Source: Daphnia carinata (Eukaryota; Arthropoda; Branchiopoda; Diplostraca; Daphniidae). From it: a stretch of 64,000 bases of DNA. Location: contig NC_081339.1 in NCBI RefSeq assembly GCF_022539665.2, forward strand, positions 2,914,017 through 2,978,016, given 5' to 3'. The notes below the pieces were generated by a model that made no database searches, was not told where the DNA came from, and saw nothing but the letters and a program-made list of their open reading frames with translations. The translations under genes and the position numbers were made by a program. Below are positions 53,742 to 64,000 of this stretch, in pieces (the stretch's first letter is position 1; each line of letters begins with the position of its first letter).

Positions 53742-54743
53742 TCGTATTGGATCTTTCTGGAACAATGCCAAAGAGTCCAAAAGAAATATAGAGCCCGCCC
53801 TGCGTGAATGCACACTGGAAATACTTGGGCACTCTTCTAATGGCTTCCGTCTGATTTAATCCACCTGTATTCTTCTTGCAAGGAAAACAAGAGGTATCGT
53901 CCTTCAACGATGCACATGTTCCAGCCAACCTATCTTGAGTGTTTTCACGCTGTTATTTATCTGCCGGCCTTTTGGAACGTGGAACGTCTTTTAAACGAAA
54001 ACAAACGCTAATGCCAACAGCAACAATGCTCTCACATTATGCGGCTATGAATAGAGAAGGCATCAGCACGTTTCCTCTAGGATCATTTCAACCTGATTGT
54101 TTCCCATCACCTGTTTAGACGTCCCGTTATCTGATGGCCTCTGTCATTTTCGTTCGCACCTAATTCCACGTAAATTGTCTTTGACGTACAGAACAACGAG
54201 TACCAGATGCTAGTTGGATCAACTGGTTAATCTGTTGAAATTCTCGAATTTCTAGCGTGATTTGAATAAATGTCCGAAGGAGTTTTAGCCCCGAACGATC
54301 GTGAAAGAATATTACAGTTACAGACGTATCGCTTTGTTTTCTTCATAATCACGTTTCTAGCTTCGGGACACGCAACAGGTTTTTTTTTTTATTCGTCATC
54401 ACGAAATTTGAATGGCATCGTCGAATAATAAAAGAAAGAGAACACCCAAGATTAACATTAAGATTAACTCACGGGCAGAGCGTGTTGAGTTCCTGTTGGG
54501 AAGCAGCAAAGCCGAGGTCTCGATTGTTGGTCAGGACTTTGAGAGGATCAGTACACCTTGTCAGCGAATCCTGTTGGCACGTTGCAGTCCTTAATCCTAA
54601 CTCATTGGCTGTGGACGTAATTGAAGCAAATTGTAATTGCTTCCTTTCTGTCCAGCAAACGAAAAAAAGGGAAAAACAACAGCACACTCACCGTTGATTG
54701 AACTAGAGATGAGCACCAACGACACGATCACAGGTAGAAACAT
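52453..54743 (-). CDS. secreted Cys-rich protein with GPI-type C-terminus
   Basis: Exons: 54743-54692, 54608-54473, 53519-53377, 53310-53127, 53017-52953, 52886-52837, 52776-52453, giving 317 aa with matching phases. Residues 1-17 form a signal peptide (MFLPVIVSLVLISSSIN). The mature part has about 15 cysteines at regular spacing (CQQDSLTRC, LRCIDNFTSRC, VDLC, APC, YERC, LCC, KC, KC, GYC, EC). This resembles helical Cys-rich ectodomains of the DUF19/T20D4.11-like kind, but I cannot name the family. A Gln/Ser-rich linker precedes a hydrophobic end (SSWPLLTLLLLTAVSFLHYI) without a basic tail, as in GPI-anchor signals. The first ATG precedes the signal peptide. Confidence 0.8.
53620..53928 (-). 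other. intronic ORF with cysteines, possible cassette exon
   Basis: In intron 2 of the Cys-rich gene, same strand, an open frame reads RLAGTCASLKDDTSCFPCKK, and later KYFQCAF. Its composition looks protein-like up to about 53740, where poly-A-rich codons begin. A plausible acceptor (ataacag) precedes it, but its frame does not match the phase of the flanking exons and no clear donor follows. It could be an exon of another isoform, a decayed exon duplicate, or chance. Confidence 0.25.
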
Positions 54744-55848
54744 GTTGCTATAGAAATCACTGCTTTGGAACACTATTAAAAAATAGCACTACGAAACTTG
54801 AACGCACGAAATTGCAATTTGCAAAAAAGAAAGGACGGATGGAATGTTGCGACTAATGAACACCGACGATCAGAAGCGACTGAAGAGAAGCGAACCTACA
54901 CACGGACAGGTATAGCTGATGGCTGTATACCCTTAAAACATATCAACACATATAAGCCCGAGCTGAGGGGTTGGCCTAGTGGTTTGCGTCTTAGCAGCAA
55001 GTCGAGCGTGATTGAAAAAAAAATATAAGGAATTTGAACGGAAGGCTTTTTGGTAACCCAACCACCGGTTCGGGCCGTCTAACGTTAACACAAGGACGTG
55101 CTGTACAGTCTCCAGAAAAAATCTTCGCCTAGTCATGTGCGTGTGTGTGTTTGTGTTTCTAAGACACACGAAGGCAGCATGTAGGACGTACTATTGCTTT
55201 TACCTCTCGTTCTATAGCTGTATCTTAAAACAAACCAGAACACGCCAGGTGGTGAATGCAGCCCGACACTACTCTCGGCTAACGTCGTATACAACTGGCA
55301 GCTAGTATGTTTATATACGAGTTTCTTCTTCTTCTAAAAAAATGCTGATAATATCTCTAGGCTCCTAGGAGAGATCATCCTAGAGATAAGATTGATATTT
55401 AGTAACCTAAAAAAAAAGAAACGTTTTGCTGTACTGAAAATTCATTTGTTCTGATGAATCTGGTATGCAGATATCACCAGATTTTGTTGGCATTGGGGTT
55501 AGACAACAGGACATGTGGGTTTCGTCGGTGTGGTTGTGTGATATGTGTTTGGACACGAGACCGTTTTTTTTCTTTGGTTGTTGGTTCTCAGCAAACACCG
55601 TTACCATAGCTACACCATCGACCCAACAATAACAAAATTCGGCGACGCGTTTCAGTAGCCTAAAACTGGCCGATGCGCCAGGTGGCTGGGCGTGGACAGT
55701 CGGAATGAGGACGAAAAACAAGGGACACATAACTAGTGGTAGTGTTCCAGTCGGATAAATAAAATCATTACCACCGCTGCATTTTGGTTTAACTGGTTTT
55801 TATTTAAATATAAATTTCCCTACTCGCCAATCACATTGCCAGCCTAGA
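54744..55848. other. divergent interval with a tRNA-like repeat
   Basis: This is the gap between the minus-strand Cys-rich gene and plus-strand CCDC112. At about 54966-55085 the sequence ggggttggcctagtggtttg followed later by ccggttcgggcc resembles A and B boxes of a tRNA-derived SINE. The rest shows no coding signal. Confidence 0.45.
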
Positions 55849-58261
55849 ATGGAAGACCTACGGTACGAAGGCTGGTCGATTGGACGCCAATTGAACGTTG
55901 TGTACGAATCGCTGGAAGAAATGTGTGGCATCCACGTCGCGGCTGTTGATATCAGCCGTAGTCGACCGACATTGGTTAACGACCAAACAGAAGAGCATCT
56001 ACAACAGCTGCTGGAAGGATTACACCAACAAGAAGGCCTCCTAAGACAGCAGATTCGTGACCTCATTGCCAAATTGCCCGTCCGCTCAATCGACGAGGTA
56101 TAGTTCCAAAACGAGTTTGCTTCCCCATTATCGTTTATACTCGTTAAGGTGATATCAGTACCTGGTCACCTGTATGACAAGATGAGATAGTTAAATGTAA
56201 GTACGTCTCATTTGCAACGGGGACGCTATAATATGTATCGGCTATTTAATACGGTCGTTTTGATTGAAATGTGAACATTGCTGTTCTTATTTTGGGGTTT
56301 ATCGATATTAAATAGTTCCTTCGTTAGGCTATCGTTTTATATGCCACCACGAAATAGATAAACCTGAATCGTTTGAGATGATCTTCCACATCAACGGGTA
56401 TTTTTCTTTTATAAAATAATTGAGCTATCAAACGTTAACGATTTGAAAAAGAAAATTAAAACTGACAGCCTTTAACGGACCTCTCACATGAATAACAATT
56501 TATGTCCCATTTCATTCAACTCATATTTTTGAATTCCACTGTCTTTAAGATAGTCAAACAGTTTTAAAAAAATGACTTTCGAGTTGTTGTACTCGTGTCA
56601 AAAATCTGCGGTTGGGGAGGTACGAAACAATCAGAACTGGAGGTCTATTACAATACCAAGGAAACGATGCTGGACAGCTGACATGCTGGAACCAGCCAAT
56701 AAATCATCGTCATCCATCCTTGTGTATATACAACTTTGTGTACCAACAGAACACCACAAAGTACGTAGACAACGGGGCCTGAACGTGATTAACGTCTCTT
56801 AATGTTCCAGGCGGTGACCAATGGAACAGCAGCCCCGGCGGCCGAAGCGCTCCGGCATTTCCTCGTGTCCAACGGCGGAGAAACGGGCGGATGGGACCCG
56901 AGAGATCACGGCCTTTTCCTACAGTGGCGCTCCAGATTTAGAAACAATCGGCAGACCTTCGTCTCGGCCGTCTGCGATACGGTGCCAGGTGAATTTTCAC
57001 GCACATATTTTTTTTTATAAAAATCTTGATACTGGGGGGAGAAACATGAACGGGATTTTCTCGGATTTTCTCACGATGTTCGACCGCCACGATGGATGGC
57101 ATCCAGCAGCTGCCATTTTTTACGTGTCGCACTGAAAGCGACAATAATAAAAGGCGAACCGACGTCGGAAACGATCACGCGGGAATTTTTATTTTTTTTT
57201 TCTTGATTTGACAGTCACAATCAGTAAACGACTACAATACGATAACAGTTTGTGATAGTAAAAGCGTCCCACGCTGTGCTTAGAAAAAATCCGTTTGGCG
57301 GATTTTATTCGCAAGAAATTGAAAAGGAAAATTGAACAAGACAACGGGAAATGACCAAAAGATTCCATGCGAACGATACCTTTGCTACAGTACCGTTACT
57401 CACGGCCAAACTAATCAACGCGATTTACGGTCAGCAACACATGGCGTGTGAAAATCAGTCCCACTTTTTTTTTTGTTCTTATTCAAAAAATATAATAAAA
57501 TTCGCAGGTAAGAATCCAGCTCAGGTGGAAGCCCATGAGAAATGGTATCAGAACTTGCAGAGATTACGTCGTGAACAGCGACAGGAACTGGACAACTGGA
57601 AGCGCGAAAAGAGGAAAATGGAGGAAGAAGAGCGGAAGCGAATAGCGTCGCAACAGCATGAAAGCGACGCTTGGGTGGACGAATGGCGTCGTCAGCGTGA
57701 ATCGGTTCGTGAGCGACTCGATCGCTGGAAGGTAATTCCAATCAGCATGAGGGTCATTGACTGATTTATTAAATGATATATCTGTAGGAGACGAAGGCGA
57801 GAAAAGCTGCAGAAGATCCGTCAGAGGAAACGATGGATGAAGAGCGTAAAAAAGCGGAAGCGGAGCAGAAGCGCCGGATGGATCATCAGTATCAGAAGTT
57901 AGTGGCCTATTTGTGGCGGATGGAGCAAGAAGCGGCCAAAATGGCGAGCGAAACGGCTGATGATTACTTGGCTCGGCTTGTGCGGAAGCAGAAATCACTG
58001 TCCAGCGACGGTCAGCTGATGACCGAGCAAAGGCAGCAACGCGACCGGGAATGGCTGGAACATCGACGTCGCCAGCTGTTGGCTCGCCAACAACAACAGC
58101 CTAAAGTGGCTCCACTCAGGAGGGCTGTCTCCGTTCCACGCGATCCGCAGCGTCTCCTACGACCCACATCCGCATTTATGGCTCGGCTTCTACCTGCCAC
58201 TGATGGCCAGTCATCAGGACGACCCACCGACTCTTACATCCTCAACGTTCAGTCCAAGTGA
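55849..58261 (+). CDS. CCDC112: coiled-coil domain-containing protein 112 (centriolar satellite type)
   Basis: Exons: 55849-56097, 56811-56988, 57508-57731, 57788-58261, giving 374 aa, all in phase. Exon 2 ends and exon 3 begins with the family core: GGETGGWDPRDHGLFLQW..., then KNPAQVEAHEKWYQNLQRL. This matches vertebrate CCDC112, a centriolar-satellite and cilium-associated protein. The remainder is highly charged coiled coil (REQRQELDNWKREKRKMEEE) with a basic C-terminal stretch (RRAVSVPRDPQRLLRPTSAF). The start is the first ATG of the open frame, with an N-terminal helix (TEEHLQQLLEGLHQQEGLLR). Earlier non-coding exons cannot be excluded. It converges on HAL with a 741-bp gap. Confidence 0.85.
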
Positions 58262-59002
58262 GTTGTCATTGTTCTCTTTCTTTTAACGCATGCGGTGCCA
58301 TTTTTTGGTTAACGAAAGACAATCGGCAATTGTTTGATCCAATGGGTTCCACTTATTTCTCACGCAAACCAGGTGTAACACTCATTTAATAGGGAGGACA
58401 ACTCTATAAAACAAACATTTCCGCTTTTTAAATGGTTGGAAATGAAACGCATTTCGCTTGTTATATATTTTTTTTATTGGCCGGGATTTCATCTTTCCTT
58501 CTAATATAACCCACTTCCTTATATGTGTCACGTGACCAAATGAGTTTCATCTGCGAGCGCGTGCATCATTAAAGAGAAAAGAATATTGCAACAGGGCGCC
58601 CTTACCGATTCTTTTTATTTTGAAAATGGGGCTGTCCAATTGGATGCGACCATATGGTCCAAAATAGACATGTTCAAAAGTGTGTAGCGTAACGGCAATC
58701 CTTAAGAGTGAATCATTACGTGGGCCAATGTCGTAAAATATAAACGACTACACAATCATCCAGATTTACTTTTTTTTTTCTTTCAAATTTTGGAACTACC
58801 GATATAGGACGGTGCCCAGTTGGCGACAGCTATCAACGGACTGAAGACGTCATCACTGGAAAAAAAAATGGAATGTCAAAAAAGACGGTCGTAAAACATC
58901 CACCACCGCAGCTGAAAATTTTCAAATGAAAAGCGATTTCTTTTTGCGTCATGTTGTCGTCAAATAAAAATAATAAAAAATATGATGTGTTTGACGTCGA
59001 TT
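58262..59002. other. convergent 3' interval (CCDC112 / HAL)
   Basis: This holds the 3' ends of two genes facing each other. A plus-strand AATAAA at about 58963 and a minus-strand AATAAA (TTTATT at about 58614) imply that the two 3' UTRs could overlap by several hundred bases. Confidence 0.45.
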
Positions 59003-62000
59003 TCATTCATTGTGCTCGGCGCAATGTTTTTTAGTGGGCGGATTCTTTTCATCGTCATCGTCGTGAACCAGATACGAAGGAGCAACAGAATGCGGCAGCG
59101 AAACGGATGTGGGCGATGGAGCCCTCGATTCCAAATCGAGATAATCTTTGACAGCATCGACATAGCCTGTGAGAACGAAACATTCACAATGTCTTGTTTT
59201 ACTCTGACCGGCTTTTATGGACTGTGAAACGTTAAATGCGTGTTTAATGTCCGAAACGGGACAGCTCGTTTTAGATAATCGATTGCTTGTTTAGTTGGCA
59301 ATGACCCTTCAACGCAAATGTTTGAGTGATTTACCTTTGACGCAATTCCATATTTGTCCTTCCTTGAGAAGGGCGGTAACAGCTTCGATATCTGGGGCCA
59401 TGTAACGATCTTTATCCCAGGGACGGGCGACGGCTCTGACGGTGCGATAGACTTCCTCCAGAGGGACGGTCGTTTTCAATGGCCGCAGGAATTCGATGGC
59501 TTGGCAAGCGGCGAGCAGTTCAATAGCGATGACGTGTTCCACGTTAGCGACCACCTGTAACGCTTTGCGAGCCGAGTATCCGCCCATCGAGACGTGATCT
59601 TCGGTTCCGGCGCTCGTCGATAGCGAGTCGATGCTGCTCGGATGACAGAGGACCTTGTTCTCGGAGACCAGAGCGGCCGCTGTGCAATGGGCGATCATGA
59701 AACCGGAATTGAGACCGCCTTCGCGCACTAGGAATGCCGGCAATTCGCTCAACACCGGATTCACCAACCGCTCAATGCGGCGTTCGCTCATCGACGCCAA
59801 TTCGTGAACACCTGAAAGTGGATTGCATGTTCACCAATAATTGATGATGTTTAGTTCCGTTGATAGAGCGCGGATCAGCTCTTCGTTTTTAAACATACCA
59901 ATAGCCAGGTAATCCAACGCTTTGGCGGGGTATTCTCCGTGAAAATTTCCAGCTGAGATGATCTATTCATTTTAAAAGTACGTCAAATTATTAGGGCATT
60001 AACGAATTTTGAATGAAAAGATTAGCTAACCTCTCCGCGTTCTGGTAAAACAATGGGATTATCAGTTGCGCTATTCATCTCCGTCTTGATAATTTTGTGA
60101 ACGAAATCGATGGTGTCGTGAACGATTCCGTGTACCTTAATATTTTAAATAAAATGTTTCAAAAATAAAAATCTAAATGAACAAATAGCTAATGGGGACC
60201 AACTTGAGGGCAACATCGGAGAGTGTAGGCATCTTGAACTCGATCGCAAAAGCGATGACTTTCAGCGATGGCCGAAGGATAAGCCTCCGAGTGGAGTAGG
60301 GATCGTAGACGGCGGGCGACGTTGATCTGTCCCGGGTGCGGCCGCAGCTGGTGGACGTCACTGTCGAACGCCCTAGAAGTTCCTTTGAGGACCTCCAGGG
60401 AAAGGGCAGCCACAACATCAGCTTGCTTGGCAATCAGTTCGCATCTGTCGACCGCTTCAGCGCCAAGTGCCGTGATCAACTGCGTCCCGTTGATAAGAGC
60501 CAATCCTTGTTCCAAAAAAAAATTGATAAAAAAAATTGATAATCAAGGCTAATTTAAATCTAATTATTTTACAACGACCACATCAAGAATCATCTGGAAT
60601 TTTATGGAGTTTCTTTTTTTTTTTTTTTTTTGCGGTGTTACGCAAATGTGACGGATTTGCTTCTCTCCGACATGATCGAGTTTTTATAGTATTATTAGTA
60701 TTATTACCTTCCTTGGCTCCGAGTTTAATCGGCTGCAGTCCGTTGCTTTCCAAACAGTGTCTGGCGTCGGTCCAGCCGGTCCGATGACTCCACATCTGTT
60801 TGTTTATGTTTCAGTTATACACACACACACACGCGCGCATAGAGACATAGAACAACTCTATATTGGTGACGGATTCATGGAATCGTCAAGATAACATTCT
60901 TTAGATGTCAGGTGAAATTCCGTACGTGATACCTTTTCCATTAATTTCTACCATGAGACAGTTTAAATTGAAGCTTTTTTCAAAAATACTACGAGAGATT
61001 TAGGGCATGGAACGCAATTGAAATGCGCAAACGACTCATTTCCATGTCGTTAAGCGGCCAAAGTAGGCCAGCTGTCTCATAAGTCGCAGACTTGCGTAAT
61101 AGCATATGGGAAAAAAAGAACAGATTTGCATATTTCCAAGAATGGTACTGGAGAATGTGTCCTACCTTGCCTTCGCCTATCATGCCCAGGGCGAGGTGGG
61201 ACAATGGGGCCAAATCTCCACTGGCACCGACCGTTCCCTGTTCGGGCACCCAAGGCAGGCAGGAGCTGTTGAACGCGCTGATCACTTGGTTTAAAGTCTT
61301 GAGAGAGACGCCAGAATAGCCTTTAGCTAGCGTGTTGATACGCAGGGCCATCAGCATGCGGACGCGTTCCAGCGTCAGCGGTTGCCCCACTCCGGCCGAA
61401 TGGGAACGGATCAAATTCTCCTGCAATTCCTCCAACTTGTCGGCAGAAATGACCGTCCTTGCAAACTGAAATGACGTTAAGTCCCACATTCATTTGGATG
61501 AGTTGCAATTTCTTTACCTTGCCAAATCCCGTTGTTATTCCGTACGCCACCTGACGACCACAAATAGCCAAAAAAAAAATGCACAATCAGATCACAATGG
61601 CTAAAAAGCTCTGGTTTGCACTAAAAATATACATCTTTTTTTTTCGCCAATAAATTAATAGAAGAGTTGGCAACAGGCCGAACTGGGCTAAAGCAGATGC
61701 TAAATCGGACTCTACCGGCTATTTTAGATACACAACGTTCTATTTTTAACAGCAGCCCAAAAATGATTTGGGCTTTATTTCAAAAAATGCTGATGGAAAA
61801 CAGCCTCTATCCAACCACACCCATCTTTTCTCCATAATTTTTAAATTAATAGTTCTTTTAACCTTATTTTCTTTCAAAATGGCTTCGACGAGCTGGCGAC
61901 CGGCTGTCACGCGATCTTCGGCGATTTTCCTCAAACGGATTTTAGTGTTCCCTTTGCTCAGCAACACCAACTGTTTGATGGTCAGATGATAACCGTCGAG

Positions 62001-62750
62001 AACGACGTCGGAATCCGCGGGTGGCGTCAATTGGTCGTTGGCCACGGCGCCTAATTTGCTGGAGAGGATAAACGAATCGGACAGCGTGTAATCGAAATGG
62101 CTGTTGGATGTCGGGCCGATCGTGCTAGGTCCAACAGCCTCTGGTACATCGTTCTCCATCCTGACGTTAACGAAATCATTGTCGTCAAGAACATCAACGA
62201 CGTTGTCTTCCGGATCGAGTAGAACACATCCGCCAGTTTTGCGCACCTCGACCATCCGCGGCTTGTTGTTGTTGGTCGCTAAAAGAACGTTCCCACTGAC
62301 CGGATGCAACCGCACGTAACGACGTACCGCCTCTTCAGCCAGCCATCCTACGGTCACATTACCTGTAAAATAATTTTTTTTTTAAATCAGATGTTTTCTT
62401 TAAGGCGTCCTTGGGTATCTTTTTCGTGTGTGTATCGATATTGTGTTGGGCAAAAGGAAAGAAGGTTTACGACTTCGTTTATCGTCTGCTTCCTCCTCGA
62501 GGGGTTCTTTCTACGTAAGGAAAGTTCACAAGGCAGACAGAATGCTGCCTCTTCTACATCAAGGTTGCAGAATTGTGTTGATGTAACGTATCAAATTTAA
62601 TTTTTCTAAAATACCAATCGCGCTAAGACGATTTCCTTAGAATCTAATGTAAACGAAGATAGAAATTCATGGAAATATTCAAAGGGAAAACTCACCGTCT
62701 TTGCAAGGGACTTGAAGCCATTCGCCTCGCACTCTGGCTGATATCTTCAT
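59003..62750 (-). CDS. HAL: histidine ammonia-lyase
   Basis: Converts L-histidine to urocanate and ammonia, the first step of histidine breakdown in the cytosol. Exons: 62750-62696, 62362-61863, 61550-61518, 61465-61166, 60795-60708, 60505-60204, 60135-60031, 59962-59899, 59811-59335, 59166-59003, giving 695 aa with phases agreeing throughout. The N-terminus has the animal HAL start ([14 protein letters not shown]). The active site is complete: [27 protein letters not shown], whose Ala-Ser-Gly forms the MIO cofactor; [20 protein letters not shown]; and the downstream [19 protein letters not shown]. It is slightly longer than vertebrate enzymes (about 657 aa) because of an acidic, disordered C-terminal exon ([11 protein letters not shown]). 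Confidence 0.97.
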
Positions 62751-64000
62751 ATTTCTCTTACGGAGGTACAAGATCGGATTGTACAGGGGGAAACAATTGT
62801 TTGCACTTCCGGATACAACGAGATGAACAGCAGGTGGTATAACTCAGGGAGGCCCCAAAGGTGCGTCTAACTTGGTCCAAAGAAAAAACAAAACTCGGTT
62901 GTGCCAAAAACGAAAGACGACGCTGACATTACCTTACCTGTGCGCTCGACCCAGCCTCTCGTTGGAGCCATCTTCTGTGGAGGTCGAACCCCTCCTACCA
63001 TCTCTATCATGTCCTTCAGCACACACACACAGTGCGCATCTACAACAGAAGAATCGTATGGATTTATAACTTTGTTTTGTTAAATTCTTTTTTTCCTCTT
63101 GTTTTGGAGGGGAAAGATAGTCGTAAATTATTTTACCTTTAGCAGCTTGACAACATGAAACGCGGAGCAACGGGAATGTGACCTTCTAGTGACCTCAGGT
63201 TTCTTGACCTTGGCCAATGAGTTTTGCACCTTGACTGCCCGTCTTCATTGCGCAGTAGAATTGGAAATCATTTCAACGTCTTATTGGATGCAAAAGAATA
63301 TCAAGTGTTAACTATTTACTTTTCGTTTGGTTGCTGAAACATTTCCTCGTTCTTGTAAAACATACGACGAGACATCAAGGAGTTCGAGGAGCTGGCGCTT
63401 GTCCAACGCTGATAACACTAAAAAAAAAGGGGGAATAGAAATAAAAGTATAAATTTAGAGTTTAAACTTGCTCAAATGCTAACACACTCTGCATTCGACG
63501 GTTGGTGTTCCATCCGGTGTACAAGACCCCGTTCAAATAAAGAAAGGACGATGTGTTTCATAGCGATAAGACATTTTTGCCGCTGCACTGTTTCGATTTG
63601 ATAGTTCCAATTTTCCATATTAGAAAATAACAAAATGAAAAAGCTAGCAAGAAGAAAAAGGGGGGGGGGGGGGCAGCAACGTTAATAAACAAACCAGAGA
63701 GTTATGTGTGTGTATACAATGATTTTGAGCGGATGCCAGCTTCCTGGAGTTATATGCTAGATTCAAATTTAGCCGACCTGTAGAGAGTACAACTCAAGTC
63801 TATACATTGATGTTAAAGAGATATTTAAACGCCCCTCATCCTCTCGTGAGCCTCTCACATCATCTCTGAATATGGGGGCAAAGCCAAACCAACTGGTGCC
63901 TGACATTTTATTAGCAGTGTCTTTCATCGCAGCTTCCCTTAAAGTTATATACAGAACGTCGCAACGCTCCCGTCTGTCTCTATTGGAATTCTAAACAACG
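62751..64000. other. upstream flank of HAL
   Basis: No gene is supported. The interval should contain the HAL promoter. It holds a short (CA)n at about 63020-63032 and a G run at 63660-63674. Open frames here lack splice sites or family features. Confidence 0.5.

Overview
This is a eukaryotic window with short introns (mostly 55-75 bp with GT...AG ends), intact animal gene families and intergenic DNA full of A/T homopolymers. An arthropod lipoprotein, a CLIP-domain serine protease homolog and a sarcolamban-like micropeptide point to an arthropod. The compact exons and small introns fit a branchiopod crustacean such as Daphnia. The organism is inferred, since no database search was possible.

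Layout. (1) 1-12485, plus strand: the 3' part of a very large lipid-transfer/lipoprotein gene of about 34 exons, ending in a von Willebrand type D domain and a possible degenerate von Willebrand A fold. Two places in it do not read cleanly and a third has two competing readings. (2) 12.5-17.5 kb: a repeat island. It holds a duplicated ~430 bp unit, an inverted-repeat element between the two copies, three ~197 bp tandem repeats, a 330 bp piggyBac-type MITE (TTAA target sites) packed with hairpins, three tRNA-Gly-like sequences and a second hairpin array. (3) 21.3-24.8 kb, minus: a complete CLIP-domain serine protease homolog whose catalytic Ser is Gly. (4) 24.8-37.6 kb: AT-rich DNA with few coding signals. 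It includes a possible two-exon microprotein at 26.6-27.1 kb and one orphan coding-exon candidate at 35.5 kb. (5) 37.6-40.3 kb, minus: UBALD (UBA-like domain protein). (6) 41.7-46.3 kb, minus: a complete TUT4/TUT7-type terminal uridylyltransferase, divergent from (7) 47.2-48.4 kb, plus: an intronless phospholipid-phosphatase-like protein lacking all catalytic motifs. (8) 51.4-51.6 kb, minus: a sarcolamban-like SERCA-regulator micropeptide. (9) 52.5-54.7 kb, minus: a secreted Cys-rich protein with a C-terminal GPI-type signal. (10) 55.8-58.3 kb, plus: CCDC112. (11) 59.0-62.75 kb, minus: complete histidine ammonia-lyase, tail-to-tail with CCDC112.

The genes are unrelated housekeeping, metabolic, immune and structural functions and form no operon-like system. 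The least ordinary items are the MITE with canonical UNCG-tetraloop hairpins, the sarcolamban-like micropeptide, the dead LPP-like protein and the reading-frame problems in the lipoprotein gene. Exon boundaries were read by eye from splice consensus and phase. For the six multi-exon genes given with full exon lists (SPH, UBALD, TUT, GPI protein, CCDC112, HAL), the exon sums divide exactly by three.
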